A DNA stretch of 64,000 nt from Sphingobium fontiphilum (GTDB lineage Bacteria; Pseudomonadota; Alphaproteobacteria; Sphingomonadales; Sphingomonadaceae): the NCBI RefSeq assembly GCF_014196635.1, contig NZ_JACIEB010000008.1:86008-150007 (forward strand). The letters run 5' to 3'. A model generated the notes under the pieces. The model was given only the letters and a program-made list of their open reading frames with translations. It had not been told where the DNA came from and made no database searches. The translations under genes and the position numbers were made by a program. The first letter of the stretch is position 1. The number at the start of each line of letters is the position of its first letter. Positions 42,860-53,681 of the stretch are shown here, in pieces.

Positions 42860-44386
42860 TCAGGCCGCCTTCAGGCGCGCGGGCACCTGCCGCTCGCTGG
42901 AAAGGGCCGCCTGCCGACCTTCCACATCCTGCCCTTCCTCACCGGCTTCGTGATATTCCGCGTCCTCGTTCACGCCCCAGATGTCATAGATGCGCTCGCC
43001 CGCCTCGATATTGCGAACCGTCAGCATCGCGGTCATCATCGCGTGATCCTGATTATTATAACGGTGCATCCCGTTGCGGCCGACGAGGTGGAGGTTGGGA
43101 TATTTCTCCTCCAGTTCGGTGCGCATCGTCAACACATTGGCGGCATATTCGTCGTCATAGACCGGATAGGCCTTTTCCTGACGGACGACCGCGCCGCCGA
43201 CGACATCGTCGGGGTCGCACAGGCCCAGGATCGCCATTTCCTTCTTCGCCAGTTCGACCAGATCATCGTCGCTCGACGACCACAGCCCATCGCCTTCGAA
43301 ACAGAAATATTCCAGGCCCACACAGGCGACCGAAGCGTCCGGCACCATTTCAGGGGACCAGCTGCGGAAATTCTGGATGCGGCCGACCTGCACCTTGCTG
43401 TCGTGGATATAGATCCAGTTGTCGGGGAACAGATCCTCCGACCGGATCATCAGCGCCACGGTCAGGAAGTCGCGATATTTGAGCTCCATTGCATGGCCCA
43501 GCGTCGCGGGCAGCGGGTGGATGCGCCCGGCCAGCTCACGCATCGGCGCGGAGGAGATGACATGCGCGGCATGGATGGTCACGTCGCCGTCCGGCCCGCT
43601 GGCGATCATGCGCCACCGGTCGCTTCCCTGTTCCTGCTCCAGCCGCTTGAGGCTGTGGTTCATCAGCACCCAATTGTCGTTCTTCACGACGAAATCGCGC
43701 GCCGCTTCCCACATCATGCCGGGGCCAAGGCGCGGATAGCGGAAACTTTCCAGCAGCGTCTTGGTCTCCATGCCGTCATTGGGCTTCTTGTTGAGGCCCA
43801 GGCTGCGCTTCAGCCCGTCCTTGACCGCGCCCCACAGCGACAGCCCCTTGATGCGCTGCGCCGCCCAGTCGGCCGACATTGCGTCGCACGGCATACCCCA
43901 CACCTTTTCGGTATAGGTCTTGAAGAAGATGGAAAACAGCTTGTGGCCAAAGGCGTTGACGGTCCAGTCCTGGAACGAACGGACGTTGCGGTTGGGAAAC
44001 ATTTTCGCCTTGGCGAAGCTCGCCATGCACAGGGTCGACCGGAAAATGCCCAGATTCCAAAGCGCCTCGAACGCGCGCAGCGGATAGCTGTAGAATTTGC
44101 CCTCATAATAGATGCGGCTCATGCGCGGGCGCTGGATGAAATCGTCGGGCAGGATCTCGTTCCACAGGTCGACCACTTCCTTCGACTTGGAAAAGAAGCG
44201 ATGGCCGCCAATGTCAAAGCGGTATCCGTTCATCTCCACCGTCCGGCTGATCCCGCCGACATAGGTCGGGTCTTTCTCGATAACGGTGACGCTGAAACCC
44301 TTCTTGGTCAGCTGATAGGCGGCGGTCAGGCCGGCCGGGCCTGCCCCGATGATGGCGACATCGACATTATGTTCGGCACGCGGCAT
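42860..44386 (-). CDS. FAD-dependent oxidoreductase, UDP-galactopyranose-mutase/amine-oxidase-like
   Basis: 508-aa flavoprotein. The FAD dinucleotide motif VAIIGAGPAGLTAAYQL is near the N-terminus, then EKDPTYVGGISRT and the GYRFDIGGHRFFS stretch typical of UDP-galactopyranose mutase-like and related NAD(P)/FAD proteins. The C-terminal GRNGMHRYNNQDHAM is a second FAD contact. It is the promoter-proximal gene of a three-gene operon with GtrA and a GT-C protein, which suggests a role in making or modifying a lipid-linked sugar. The Ala/Glu-rich last 40 residues look disordered. Confidence 0.83.
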   Translation of the reverse strand: MPRAEHNVDVAIIGAGPAGLTAAYQLTKKGFSVTVIEKDPTYVGGISRTVEMNGYRFDIGGHRFFSKSKEVVDLWNEILPDDFIQRPRMSRIYYEGKFYSYPLRAFEALWNLGIFRSTLCMASFAKAKMFPNRNVRSFQDWTVNAFGHKLFSIFFKTYTEKVWGMPCDAMSADWAAQRIKGLSLWGAVKDGLKRSLGLNKKPNDGMETKTLLESFRYPRLGPGMMWEAARDFVVKNDNWVLMNHSLKRLEQEQGSDRWRMIASGPDGDVTIHAAHVISSAPMRELAGRIHPLPATLGHAMELKYRDFLTVALMIRSEDLFPDNWIYIHDSKVQVGRIQNFRSWSPEMVPDASVACVGLEYFCFEGDGLWSSSDDDLVELAKKEMAILGLCDPDDVVGGAVVRQEKAYPVYDDEYAANVLTMRTELEEKYPNLHLVGRNGMHRYNNQDHAMMTAMLTVRNIEAGERIYDIWGVNEDAEYHEAGEEGQDVEGRQAALSSERQVPARLKAA

Positions 44387-44467
44387 GTACTGGTCCCCCA
44401 GAAATGTTCCTTCGCCGTCACGAAGTGAAGGAAATGCTCTAAGGAATGGTTAACAAGCCGGTAAGCA

Positions 44468-44500
44468 AAAGGGCCGCCCCGCACAGCGGAACGGCCCTTT
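44468..44500 (-). terminator. Rho-independent terminator after the UrcA gene
   Basis: Stem AAAGGGCCG with CGGCCCTTT separated by a 15-nt loop, followed on the minus strand by a short T run. It lies 27 nt past the stop of the minus-strand UrcA gene and upstream of the FAD enzyme gene. Confidence 0.75.
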
Positions 44501-44526
44501 CCCTGTCGATAGCGACAGGGTTGCAA

Positions 44527-44859
44527 TCAACTGGCCCGGGCGACCAGCGCATTCAGATCCTCGCGGGCGCCGTCCAGCGCACTGCCATAGCAATTGCGAT
44601 AGTCGCGGGTTTCCGGCAGGATTGATCCATTCACGAAACCGCACACCTTCTTGGCGGCGCGATCGATGCGGGAATCGGCCCGGCGCTGGCCCTGGTCGCT
44701 GGCGAGGTTCAGGTCGGCGAGGCTGACCACGGCGGTGCGGGTTTCAGCGCCCGTGTTGCCGTCGATGATGACATCGTTATTCTTATCGAGCGCGAGCGCG
44801 GCGGTCGGCAGAGCGAAAGCCGCCATGGCGGCCAGAGCCACCCATTTCTTACCAGTCAT
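44527..44859 (-). CDS. UrcA family protein
   Basis: 110-aa exported protein. It has a signal peptide (MTGKKWVALAAMAAFALPTAALA) and the UrcA core (VVSLADLNLASDQGQRRADSRI, then AAKKVCG and RNCYGSALDGAR, two Cys). UrcA proteins are common in sphingomonads and caulobacters; function unknown. The ATG at 44859 is preceded by AGGAGA; an in-frame ATG ten codons up is less likely. It has its own terminator. Confidence 0.88.
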   Translation of the reverse strand: MTGKKWVALAAMAAFALPTAALALDKNNDVIIDGNTGAETRTAVVSLADLNLASDQGQRRADSRIDRAAKKVCGFVNGSILPETRDYRNCYGSALDGAREDLNALVARAS

Positions 44860-45056
44860 CCTTGTTCTCCTGACGAACATGTTTTGCATCAGCCCAGCCT
44901 CTGCATGGAGGACGGGTCAGGACGCGAAATAGGCCTTCCCGGCGGAAATTGAAAGGGCCACTTCACAAAAATTGGCGGAAAACCAACATTTTGCGGATGC
45001 GAACATTCTCTGTGCATGTGCGAAGGACCGCATCAAAGGCGGCACATGGTCCCGTT

Positions 45057-46610
45057 CTAACGCCGCATCGGCGGTTCGGGAATGCGCGGCGACAGTTCGT
45101 CAATCACCTGCTGCGCCCTGAAGGTCGCTGATTGCGGAAATCCCGGCGTCCCGATATTGCCGAACCGCACCGGCGAGGAAAAAATATGGGTGCGGTTCTG
45201 CGGCACGACAAAGCCGTCAAAACCACGTGCGCTGGCGATCAGCGCCGCATGCAGCAGCACCGCCTCACCGGCCGACAGCCCCCACAGGTTCGGCCCCACA
45301 TTAATGAATTCATATGTCGTCACGTCCTTGGGCAGGTCGCGCGCCAGATAGCGCGGCTTCGCGCCGATCTTCCACACGGATCCCGATGCGCGGGCATAGT
45401 CGGACTGGCGCGCGCTGTTGGCGACCTTGGCGTAATAATTCTTCACCAGATCCGGGTTTTGCAGCAATTTCAGGTTGCTGCGCATCGCATCGTCGCGGTA
45501 ATCCTGCCGCGTTCTCGTCCACGGGCCGGTGCGTTCGGCGGTCGGCATGTTCGCCTGCAACTTGCCGAACATGTCCGCGACCACCGGCGGCGGCACGGCC
45601 ACCCATCGCGTGCGCCCGGCAAAGGCGGCGCGCGCCTCGGCCATCCTGCCCTGCGCCGCCAGTTGCCCGATGTCGAAAAAGGCCAGCATCGCCTCGACAT
45701 TGGAAACGCCCGCCGGGTCCGACCGATCGCCACCCTCCGCGATATAGGCGTCCAGACCCTGGCGCGCCCGCGCGGCGGTCGTCGCCGCATCCTTGTCGCC
45801 CGCCATCATCTGGTAAAGCGCGACCAGCGCATCATTGAACATCGGCTTGGCCTTCGGAGCAAAGCCTTGCACCAGTTTCAACCGGTCGGCTTCGTCCTTC
45901 GCCGCCGCCGCATAATCGCCCACCCAGGCATGGAGTTCGGCGCGCAGCGACAGATGTTGCGGGCACATCCGCACCAGTTGATCCAGATAGGCCTTCTTTT
46001 CCGCGCTCATCGTCGGGGTCAGCTGGACATGGGCGGGCACGCGATATTGCGACACCAGGTCATAGGGCGCGAAGGCCGCTGACCGCAGCGCCGCCGCCTC
46101 CGCTTCGGCCGGGCGATCAAGCCGCACCAGGATGACCGATTCCAGATAGGCGGCCGACGATCCCAGCCCGGCGTTAAAGGCCCAGTCCTGCACACCCACA
46201 GGCGCGAGCCTGGGCAGTTCGCGGACGCTCTCCAGCGCAGCGGGCAAATCCTCCGCCTCGATCAGGTGGATGGTCCGCGCCAGCAGCAACTGGGTGCGGC
46301 GCTCCTCATTGGTTTCCTGCGCCATCGCCACATTGCAGGCGTCGGCCCCCGCGCGACCCGACAGCCGCTTTTCGACATTGCCGTCATCCTTGGTGAAGGC
46401 GTCGCTGGCCAGACCCGCCGTCACGCTGATCGCCAGCAACTGGCCCAGCAATTCGCCCGCGCCGACATGGCCCTTGCGGCCATCGCACTGGATGAAGGGC
46501 GACGGCGTTTCGACCGCCTGCGGCGGCGCGGCTTTGGGCGTTTCGGCGGCCATGGCCATGGAATCGATCAGCATTGCGCCGCTCAGCAGCGCCCCCACCA
46601 TCACACGCAT
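45057..46610 (-). CDS. Exported TPR-like protein of unknown function
   Basis: 517-aa exported protein. The ATG at 46610, with GGGGGG upstream, gives a signal peptide ([21 protein letters not shown]). The mature part is mostly helical with several TPR-like helix pairs ([68 protein letters not shown]), which suggest a protein-interaction scaffold. The last ~90 residues are a distinct alpha/beta part. No enzyme motif seen. It sits downstream of purH on the same strand with a 54-nt gap. Confidence 0.65.
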   Translation of the reverse strand: MRVMVGALLSGAMLIDSMAMAAETPKAAPPQAVETPSPFIQCDGRKGHVGAGELLGQLLAISVTAGLASDAFTKDDGNVEKRLSGRAGADACNVAMAQETNEERRTQLLLARTIHLIEAEDLPAALESVRELPRLAPVGVQDWAFNAGLGSSAAYLESVILVRLDRPAEAEAAALRSAAFAPYDLVSQYRVPAHVQLTPTMSAEKKAYLDQLVRMCPQHLSLRAELHAWVGDYAAAAKDEADRLKLVQGFAPKAKPMFNDALVALYQMMAGDKDAATTAARARQGLDAYIAEGGDRSDPAGVSNVEAMLAFFDIGQLAAQGRMAEARAAFAGRTRWVAVPPPVVADMFGKLQANMPTAERTGPWTRTRQDYRDDAMRSNLKLLQNPDLVKNYYAKVANSARQSDYARASGSVWKIGAKPRYLARDLPKDVTTYEFINVGPNLWGLSAGEAVLLHAALIASARGFDGFVVPQNRTHIFSSPVRFGNIGTPGFPQSATFRAQQVIDELSPRIPEPPMRR

Positions 46611-46664
46611 TGATTGCCCCCCAAACACAGCCCCTCGACCCTCCCCAGGGTCAGGACATCCCCA

Positions 46665-48266
46665 TCAATGGCGAAAATGCCGCATCCCTGTAAAGACCAT
46701 GGCGAGGCCGGCCTCGTCCGCCGCCGCGATCACTTCCTCGTCGCGGATGGAGCCGCCCGGCTGGATCACCGCCGTCGCGCCCGCCTCGACCGCCGCCAGC
46801 AGGCCGTCGGCAAAAGGGAAGAAAGCGTCGGAGGCGACCGCCGAACCGATGGTGCGCGGCTGCGCCCAGCCCGCCTTTTCCGCCGCATCCTTCGCCTTCC
46901 ACGCGGCGATGCGCGCCGATTCCAGCCGATTCATCTGGCCCGCGCCGACGCCCGCCGTGCTGCCATCCCTGGCATAGACGATGGCGTTCGACTTCACATG
47001 CTTGGCGACGGTCCAGGCGAACAGGCAGTCTTTGAGTTCCTGCTCGCTCGGCGCGCGCTTGGTGACGACCTTCAGCGCATCCTGCGTCACCTTGCCATTG
47101 TCGCGGCTCTGCACCAGCAGCCCGCCCGCAATACTCTTGATCTGCAGGCCCGGACGCGCCGGATCGGGCAGCTCGCCGGTCAGCAACAGGCGCAGATTCT
47201 TCTTTTTCGCAAAGATCGCCTTGGCCGCGTCATCGGCGTCGGGCGCGGCGACGACTTCGGTGAAGATGCCGCTGATCGCCTCGGCGGTCGGGCCATCCAG
47301 GGGCCGGTTGACCGCGATGATGCCGCCGAACGCCGACACGCTGTCGCAGGCGAGCGCCGCTTCATAGGCCTCGATCAGCGTCGCGCCGGTCGCCACGCCG
47401 CAGGGATTGGCGTGCTTCACGATCACCACGGTCGGCGGCCCGTCGCGAAATTCGCTGACCAGCTCCAGCGCCGCGTCGGCGTCGTTATAATTATTGTAGG
47501 ATAGTTCCTTGCCCTGCACCTGCCGCGCCTGCGCGATGCCGCGCGCGGTCGGCCCGACGGGCAGGTAGAGCGCGGCCGACTGGTGCGGGTTCTCGCCATA
47601 GCGCAGGCTCGCGCCCAGCTTGCTCGACACGCTGAGCGTTTCGGGGAACATCACGCCCTGATCGGCGAAGGCGAACCAGCTTGCGATCATCGAATCATAG
47701 GCCGCCGTCGCCGCATAGGCCTTGGCCGCCAGCATCCGCCGGAAATCATAGCTGGTGGCCCCCGCCTTCTCGTCCATCTCCGCGATCAGTCGGGCATAGT
47801 CTGCGGGATCGGTGACGATGGCGACGCTCTCATGGTTCTTCGCCGCCGAACGGACCATCGACGGCCCGCCAATGTCGATATTCTCGATAATCTCGTCGCG
47901 ATCCGCGCCCTTGGCCACGGTCGCGGCAAAGGGATAGAGGTTGACGACCACCAGATCGATCGCGCCAATCGCATGTTCCTCCATCGACGCGACATGCTCG
48001 GGGTTGTTCCGCACCGCCAGCAACCCGCCATGGACTTTGGGATGCAGCGTCTTGACCCGGCCGTCCATCATTTCGGGAAAGCCGGTCAGGTCGGAAATAT
48101 CCTTCACCTCCAGCCCCGCCTCGCGCAGCGCCTTCGCCGTGCCGCCGGTCGACACCAGCTCCACCCCATGCTTCCCCAGCGCCCGCCCCAGTTCGATCAG
48201 CCCCGCCTTGTCCGACACGGACAACAGGGCGCGCTTGATGGTGACGTCAGTGGGGGTGGCGGACAT
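46665..48266 (-). CDS. purH: Bifunctional AICAR formyltransferase / IMP cyclohydrolase
   Basis: Final two steps of purine synthesis, from AICAR to IMP. 533 aa, full length. The N-terminal MGS-like cyclohydrolase domain ([31 protein letters not shown]) is followed by the AICAR transformylase domain with the catalytic Lys-His in [12 protein letters not shown]. The start [20 protein letters not shown] fits the family. A hairpin-capable stretch lies about 21 nt upstream of the start. Confidence 0.97.
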   Translation of the reverse strand: MSATPTDVTIKRALLSVSDKAGLIELGRALGKHGVELVSTGGTAKALREAGLEVKDISDLTGFPEMMDGRVKTLHPKVHGGLLAVRNNPEHVASMEEHAIGAIDLVVVNLYPFAATVAKGADRDEIIENIDIGGPSMVRSAAKNHESVAIVTDPADYARLIAEMDEKAGATSYDFRRMLAAKAYAATAAYDSMIASWFAFADQGVMFPETLSVSSKLGASLRYGENPHQSAALYLPVGPTARGIAQARQVQGKELSYNNYNDADAALELVSEFRDGPPTVVIVKHANPCGVATGATLIEAYEAALACDSVSAFGGIIAVNRPLDGPTAEAISGIFTEVVAAPDADDAAKAIFAKKKNLRLLLTGELPDPARPGLQIKSIAGGLLVQSRDNGKVTQDALKVVTKRAPSEQELKDCLFAWTVAKHVKSNAIVYARDGSTAGVGAGQMNRLESARIAAWKAKDAAEKAGWAQPRTIGSAVASDAFFPFADGLLAAVEAGATAVIQPGGSIRDEEVIAAADEAGLAMVFTGMRHFRH

Positions 48267-48286
48267 GGGAAAGGGCTTTCTATAGC

Positions 48287-48315
48287 AAGGGACGCAATGC
48301 TTTGCGCGGTCCCTT
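48287..48315 (-). other. Stem-loop in the purH leader
   Basis: AAGGGAC pairs with GTCCCTT around an inner GCAA/TTGC pairing, about 21 nt upstream of the purH start. No T run follows, so it is not an obvious terminator. It could affect purH translation or mark the end of the upstream transcript. Confidence 0.3.
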
Positions 48316-48370
48316 AGGGCCCGGCGGCGGAAAAATACAGCCCCCTTGGCGGGCCAATAACCCGGCTTTG

Positions 48371-49159
48371 CTAACCGATCAGGGCCGCCGCGAATTGCGG
48401 CTCGGCGATACAGATTCGCATTTTATCGAGCTTCAACCCTTCGCGCGCCTGCTGGTTGACAGGCTGAAAGGCGGAGGCGCGGTGCGACCAGTTATAGAAA
48501 TCTATCCCGGTATTGCGCTCCACTTTAAGCAGCAGATGGAATTTCCAATGCACGCCTTTGTCGCCCGGACTGAGGATTTTCAGCCCGTTGAGATCACCTC
48601 TTCCGTGAACCGCTCCGAGATGGGTCGCCAAGCAAAAGGGCGCGGCACCAGCAATATTAAGGGAATCACGGATAACTTTAGATGGCATTTGGTATGACCA
48701 GTATTTCACCCCAACCCACCAGCCCGTCATCAGCGAAGCAAAGGTCAGAAATGCACCCAGAATGGCTGGTTTTATGGAATAATTCTCCAACTTTGCTGAG
48801 AATGCGATGATGATGGCGCATGGCAGGACATAAGCGATTATGCTTCCCCGGCCCAGCAACAGCCCATCACCCACCGCACCCGCGCCGCCGCGTCCGTGGA
48901 AATCGTCGGCGAGGGAGATGAACACGCCCATAGCGACCAGCCCAGCGCAAAGCATAATCGCGCGCGGACTGCGCCTTTTCAAGCATATAGCCAGAATGAG
49001 CCAAGGAATGAGCAGCCATAATATGGCCGCCGCTTGGCTGATCGCGCGATAGGCTGGACGACCAATTATGCCTGTTACGCAGAGCGTAATAAAGCAGGAC
49101 GCCAGGAAAAGGCCAAGACAGCTGACAACGAAGGTTCTGGAGGATCGCCCCACGACCAA
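48371..49159 (-). CDS. Hypothetical membrane protein
   Basis: 262-aa protein with about five membrane segments in the first 170 residues (for example [63 protein letters not shown]) and a soluble C-terminal part of about 90 residues. No family recognised. GC content is lower than in its neighbours. It sits between heparinase (3-nt gap) and purH on the same strand, and may be a local insertion in the usual rpe-heparinase-purH neighbourhood. Confidence 0.6.
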   Translation of the reverse strand: MVVGRSSRTFVVSCLGLFLASCFITLCVTGIIGRPAYRAISQAAAILWLLIPWLILAICLKRRSPRAIMLCAGLVAMGVFISLADDFHGRGGAGAVGDGLLLGRGSIIAYVLPCAIIIAFSAKLENYSIKPAILGAFLTFASLMTGWWVGVKYWSYQMPSKVIRDSLNIAGAAPFCLATHLGAVHGRGDLNGLKILSPGDKGVHWKFHLLLKVERNTGIDFYNWSHRASAFQPVNQQAREGLKLDKMRICIAEPQFAAALIG

Positions 49160-49162
49160 CCC

Positions 49163-50917
49163 TCACCCCATCCGTTTCAGCAACCACCCGAAACTCGACC
49201 CGCCGGGCAGCGCCTCGGCGGTCACCACGACCTGCCTTGTCGGGTGCGGGCGGCCGTCACCGTCGACCCACAGGCTTTCCTCGATCGACAATTGCCCGCT
49301 GCCGACGCGGAACTGCCATACCGCGCCGAGATCGATGCGCAGCAACGCACCCATGGCGTCGGCGGTCAGCGTCGGCTCGACGCCGGGCGCCAGATGGAAA
49401 CGGATATGCACCGGCAGGCGCGACGGGCGACGGCGGCGCTCGGCCGGGGTCAGCATGTCCTCGCCCCGTATCTCCCGCCCGTCGCCGCTCACCAGCAGCA
49501 ACCGGCGGTGGACATAGCCCAGCCGCCGGACATAGCCGTCATGGGACAGGTCAAGGCGCGAACCATTGTCGAGCTCCTGCCGGTTCAGTTCGACTTCGGT
49601 CACCCCCTTGCCCAGCGTGCCGTCGGGCAGCAGCGCGGTCGAATTGCTGTCGTCCAGCACCAGGGTCGAATGGGCGGCGGTGGTGCGCAGCCCCTGCGCC
49701 AGATCGGCGGGGATCCACGCGCCGGTCAATGCCGCGCCGCCGCAATTGACGATCAGGCGGTTGATGCCGTCGCTCACCTCTATCGCCCCGGTCGACGCGC
49801 AGCCCGCGTCCGCCAGCCGCGCGACCGGCGGCGGCGCGGCGTCGACCTGGACCACGGTCGCCCCGGCGGCGATGCGCTGATACCCCCATTCGCGCGCCTG
49901 CCGCAGCGGCCGGGTGCGCACCCGGCTGGCGCGGACGATGGCGTCGACGCGCTTCGGGTCGATGGCTCCCGCCCCCTGCCAGTTGCCAAGGCCGCCGTCG
50001 CCATGGGTCAGGCCCAGCAACGCGCCCACCGCCCGGCCCAGCGCCTCGGTCAGGAAGGGCGGCGCGGTTTCCCGCCGCGCGTCATAAACCGCCAGCACCA
50101 TCGACAGCAGCATGATGGCGTTCAATTGCGCCAGCGGGGAGCGGCACACGATGCCGCCATCGGGGTGAACGCCGCTTTCGATCGCGCGCTTCAGGCCCGC
50201 TTCGCCGAAAATCTTGCGCGCCGCGCCACCGGGGATCAGCATGGATGCAGCAACGATGCCGCCCCAGGCCACCATCCGGGCCAGGCCGACATGCGCCTTG
50301 TCCGCGCCCTTGTCGAGGTGGCGGGCGGTGCGCGCGATGCAGTTGAGCACCAGTGACCGGTAAACCAGATCGCCCGACGACAGGATGAACGGCGCATAGG
50401 CCGTCCAGTAGAGCAGTCGCCATCCCGCATTGTCCCCCCGCCAGGCCGGTTCGCTGGGCGTCTGGGCATGGGCGTCCAGCCAGCGGCGCATCACATGTTC
50501 CGCAATCGCCGCGCCCTGATCGCGCGTGGTCGCCGCCGCCAGGTCGCGCAGCCAGGCGAAGCTGTGCAGATAATCGGCAAAATCGGGGGACAGGTCGATC
50601 CGGCTGAAATCCAGTTCCTCGATGGGCTGCTTCATGCCCCGGAACAGGAAATATCCCGCGCGCATCGCCTGCCCCGCACGCGCGTCGCCGGGCACCTCGT
50701 CATCGGGCACGGCCAGCAATTTCAGCGGATATTTGCCCTTCAGCCGGCGGCTGTGGAGCGGCGTCTTCCAGCTAAGCAGATAGAAATGATTGGCGATCTT
50801 CTGGGCAAGCGACAGCCCCTTGTCATCCGACAGGCGGATGAGCCGCTTGCCCTGTTCGATCCCGTCATCGGGTTGGTCCGAAGCGGAATGGGGGGGAATG
50901 CGCCGCTGGTCGTTCAC
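49163..50917 (-). CDS. Heparinase II/III family protein
   Basis: 584-aa polysaccharide-lyase-like protein. The N-terminal all-helical domain (about 80-330; [28 protein letters not shown]) is followed by the heparinase II/III beta domain (about 340-560; [30 protein letters not shown]). There is no signal peptide, as in the family found next to rpe and purH in alphaproteobacteria, where the real substrate is unknown. It is coupled to rpe by an ATGA overlap. Confidence 0.87.
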   Translation of the reverse strand: MNDQRRIPPHSASDQPDDGIEQGKRLIRLSDDKGLSLAQKIANHFYLLSWKTPLHSRRLKGKYPLKLLAVPDDEVPGDARAGQAMRAGYFLFRGMKQPIEELDFSRIDLSPDFADYLHSFAWLRDLAAATTRDQGAAIAEHVMRRWLDAHAQTPSEPAWRGDNAGWRLLYWTAYAPFILSSGDLVYRSLVLNCIARTARHLDKGADKAHVGLARMVAWGGIVAASMLIPGGAARKIFGEAGLKRAIESGVHPDGGIVCRSPLAQLNAIMLLSMVLAVYDARRETAPPFLTEALGRAVGALLGLTHGDGGLGNWQGAGAIDPKRVDAIVRASRVRTRPLRQAREWGYQRIAAGATVVQVDAAPPPVARLADAGCASTGAIEVSDGINRLIVNCGGAALTGAWIPADLAQGLRTTAAHSTLVLDDSNSTALLPDGTLGKGVTEVELNRQELDNGSRLDLSHDGYVRRLGYVHRRLLLVSGDGREIRGEDMLTPAERRRRPSRLPVHIRFHLAPGVEPTLTADAMGALLRIDLGAVWQFRVGSGQLSIEESLWVDGDGRPHPTRQVVVTAEALPGGSSFGWLLKRMG

Positions 50918-51576
50918 CCGCCCCGCAGCTTTCGGATATTGTCGGCATAGGCCGCCGGGCCGCCCCGGAAAGTGGCCGTGCCCGCCACCAGCACGTCCGC
51001 CCCCGCCGCGATGGCTTTGGGCGCGGTGGTGAAATCAATGCCGCCATCGACCTGCAATCGGATGTCGCGCCCGCCCTTGTCGATCATCTTGCGAATGGCT
51101 TCAATCTTGCGAAGCTGGTTCTCGATGAAGCTCTGGCCGCCGAAACCGGGGTTGACGCTCATCACCAGGATGAGGTCGACGTCGTCGATCAGATAATCCA
51201 GCATCTTGGCCGGGGTGCCGGGGTTCAGCACGACGCCCGCCTTGACGTTCAGCGACTTGATATGCTGGATCGACCGGTGGATATGCGGCCCGGCCTCCGG
51301 GTGGACAGTGATGATGTCGGCCCCCGCCTGCGCAAAGGCGTCAAGGTAGAGGTCCACCGGCGAAATCATCAGATGCACGTCGAACGGCTTTTTCGTGTGC
51401 GGGCGCAACGCCTTCACCACGCCGGGGCCGATGGTGATGTTGGGCACGAAATGCCCGTCCATCACGTCGATATGAACCCAGTCGCAACCGGCTTCGTCAA
51501 TGGCGCGCACCTCCTCGCCCAAACGGGCGAAGTCGGCGGACAGGATGGAGGGCGAAATCAGGATCTGGTCGGTCAT
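50914..51576 (-). CDS. rpe: Ribulose-phosphate 3-epimerase
   Basis: 220-aa TIM-barrel enzyme interconverting ribulose-5-P and xylulose-5-P in the pentose phosphate pathway. Motifs: [53 protein letters not shown] and LQVDGGI, which include the metal-binding His/Asp residues. Its stop overlaps the start of the heparinase-family gene (ATGA). Confidence 0.96.
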   Translation of the reverse strand: MTDQILISPSILSADFARLGEEVRAIDEAGCDWVHIDVMDGHFVPNITIGPGVVKALRPHTKKPFDVHLMISPVDLYLDAFAQAGADIITVHPEAGPHIHRSIQHIKSLNVKAGVVLNPGTPAKMLDYLIDDVDLILVMSVNPGFGGQSFIENQLRKIEAIRKMIDKGGRDIRLQVDGGIDFTTAPKAIAAGADVLVAGTATFRGGPAAYADNIRKLRGG

Positions 51577-51657
51577 TGACCGCTCGCATTAGCGAGCCGA
51601 ATCGGCAAGGGCAACGCATCATTTATCGTCCACCCCGCCAACCCGCGCGAAGCCCTT

Positions 51658-52143
51658 TCAGAGCATGACGAAAATCGTCGGGTCCAGCCGGCAGGAAGGG
51701 GCGGCGTCGGGCGCCAGCATCTGCTTGACGCCAAAGAGCGCCACAACTTCATCGCCCTCCAGCACGGGCGCGGCGATCAGCCGCATGGCGCAATGGCCGC
51801 CGTCCACCCGGCATATGTCGACATCCAGCGTGAAGCCGCGCCGGTGGCGGATGGCATAGGCGCGCAACCGCTCCATCGCATCGCGCGATTCGGACAGATA
51901 TCGCGATGCCGCAAATGCGCGGGAAATCTCGCTGTCCCGCTCGATCCCGAAAATATCATAAACGCCGCACGTCCATGACAGGCTGTCATCGGCCAGATCG
52001 CACCGCCACAGGCCGATGCCGCGCTCCGCCAGCGCCACGTCGCTCCGCGCGATCGACGAATCCAGCGCCACCGGCGCCAGATGCTCATGCAGCGCGGCGA
52101 GCGGCCAGCTATGATTGAGGGGCAGGGGTTCGACGGGACGCAA
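51658..52143 (-). CDS. PAS domain-containing protein
   Basis: 161-aa protein with a single PAS fold (about 38-140): ERGIGLWRCDLADDSLSWTCGVYDIFGI is the typical PAS_3-like start, and IAAPVLEGDEVVALFGV the last strands. No output domain is attached. The start is a TTG at 52143 with GGAAGAGG 8 nt upstream; there is no in-frame ATG earlier. It ends 81 nt before the rpe start. A small cofactor- or partner-binding sensor is likely, but its ligand and partner are unknown. Confidence 0.72.
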   Translation of the reverse strand: MRPVEPLPLNHSWPLAALHEHLAPVALDSSIARSDVALAERGIGLWRCDLADDSLSWTCGVYDIFGIERDSEISRAFAASRYLSESRDAMERLRAYAIRHRRGFTLDVDICRVDGGHCAMRLIAAPVLEGDEVVALFGVKQMLAPDAAPSCRLDPTIFVML

Positions 52144-52195
52144 GTTGGCAACCTCTTCCGCTAGGCTTATACCCTAACCCCCTCGTGGTTAAGGG

Positions 52196-53482
52196 TTAGT
52201 TGGCGTTCCTTGCCATGCGCGCAACGAAAAATCCATCCACGCCGCCCGCGTCCCGCCAATGGTGCGGCAATGTCCGCAACCAGCCCCGCGCCGCGACGAT
52301 CCCGGCCATCCAGTCGCCGGGTTCGGGGGGCAGGATATGAAAATCGGGCCGCGCCGACAGAAATCGGTCAATCTGCGCCTCGCCCTCCGCCCGCTCCAGC
52401 GAACAGGTGGCGTAAACCATCACCCCGCCGGGGTGCAGCCAGTCCGCCGCCCGCGCCAGCAACTCCGCCTGCAACGCGGCCAGTTCGTCGATCTGGCGCG
52501 GGCCGATGCGGTGCAGCACATCGGGATGCCGGCGATAGATGCCCGTCGCGGTGCAGGGCGCGTCCAGCAATATCGCGTCCACCGGCGCGCTCGGCGACCA
52601 TTGCCGCAGGTCGGCGGCGATGACCTGTGCCGACAGGCCGGTGCGCGCCAGATTTTCGGACAGCCGCTCCAGCCGCTTCTTCGACTGGTCGACGGCGGTC
52701 ACCCGCCATCCGGCGGCGGCGAGCTGCATCGTCTTGCCCCCCGGCGCGGCGCACAGGTCCAGCACATGCCGCCCCTCGCCCGCGCCCAGCAGCCGCGCCG
52801 GGCAGGACGCCGCCAGGTCCTGCACCCACCAGGCCCCTTCGGCAAAGCCGGGCAGATCGGGGATCACCGCGCCTTCGGGCAGGCGGACATGGCCGGGCGC
52901 CAGGCTGAAACCGCCCAGCCGCGCGGCCCATTCGTCGGTCTGCGCCGCATCGCGCAAACTCACATCCACCGGCGGCCGCTGCGCAAAGGCGCGGGCGGCC
53001 GTCGCCGCCATGTCCTCGCCCCATTGCCCGGCCCATCGCTCGGCGACGCCCACGGGCAGCGTCGGCGCATCGGGCAGGCGCGCCTCGCCCCGCGTCACCG
53101 CGCCGAACACGCCATGGACCAGCTTGCGCGGCCCCCCATCGACCAGCGGCAGCGCGGTGGCGATGGCGGCATGGCCGGGCGTACCCAGCAGCAACGCCTG
53201 CGCCAGCGCGATCCGCAGCACCATCCGCGCCTTGGCGTCGTCGGGCAGCGCCTGCCGCGTCGCCCCGTCGATCAGCGCGTCGAGATCGGGCATGTGGCGC
53301 AACACTTCGGCGGCGATGGCATGGGCAAGCGCGCGGTCGGCCCGGTCCTTCACCCCCTGGGTCGCGGCATGGAGCGCGATCTCCAGCGGATCGCCCCGGC
53401 GCAGCACCGCGTCCAGCAGTTTAAGCGCCGCCCGCCGCGCGGGCAGGCCTGGTATGTCGTCGGGTCGGGGGGATTTCGCCAT
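52196..53482 (-). CDS. rsmB: RsmB/NOP family RNA (cytosine-5)-methyltransferase
   Basis: 428-aa SAM-dependent methyltransferase; RsmB makes m5C967 in 16S rRNA. The N-terminal NusB-like domain (about 15-150) precedes the catalytic domain: SAM motif VLDLCAAPGGKTMQLAA, motif IV DAPCTATGIYRRHPD and motif VI VYATCSLERAEGE with the two catalytic Cys. The NusB part supports RsmB over other RsmB/NOP members. Confidence 0.88.
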   Translation of the reverse strand: MAKSPRPDDIPGLPARRAALKLLDAVLRRGDPLEIALHAATQGVKDRADRALAHAIAAEVLRHMPDLDALIDGATRQALPDDAKARMVLRIALAQALLLGTPGHAAIATALPLVDGGPRKLVHGVFGAVTRGEARLPDAPTLPVGVAERWAGQWGEDMAATAARAFAQRPPVDVSLRDAAQTDEWAARLGGFSLAPGHVRLPEGAVIPDLPGFAEGAWWVQDLAASCPARLLGAGEGRHVLDLCAAPGGKTMQLAAAGWRVTAVDQSKKRLERLSENLARTGLSAQVIAADLRQWSPSAPVDAILLDAPCTATGIYRRHPDVLHRIGPRQIDELAALQAELLARAADWLHPGGVMVYATCSLERAEGEAQIDRFLSARPDFHILPPEPGDWMAGIVAARGWLRTLPHHWRDAGGVDGFFVARMARNAN

Positions 53483-53522
53483 CGCGCGCCCCTAAAGCAT
53501 TTTCGCGGCCGACGCCAATCCG

Positions 53523-53681
53523 CGCGCTACAGGGCGGATCGACATTCAGGAGATGGCGAGCCGAAAATGGTGATTTTCGGTGACCCGGAGCGCAGCGGAC
53601 TTTAGGTCCGTGAGCACCGGAAGCGCCGAAAAGGGCCATTTGCAGGCCGCCAGAACTGAATGTCGATCCGCGCTACAGGGC
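53523..53681. mobile_element. MITE-like palindromic element with 13-bp flanking direct repeats
   Basis: Bases 53536-53668 begin with GGATCGACATTCAG and end with the inverted copy CTGAATGTCGATCC. Both sides carry the same 13-bp direct repeat CGCGCTACAGGGC (53523-53535 and 53669-53681), which looks like a target-site duplication. Inside are two hairpins (GCCGAAAAT/ATTTTCGGT and GCGGAC/GTCCGT). No ORF is inside. The right copy contains the stop codon of the flavoprotein gene, so the insertion left that gene intact. Confidence 0.7.

Noticed and set aside
42950..44428. 492-codon open frame on the plus strand through the FAD enzyme gene
   Set aside because: Antisense shadow with no motifs; the minus-strand FAD enzyme has clear dinucleotide-binding motifs.
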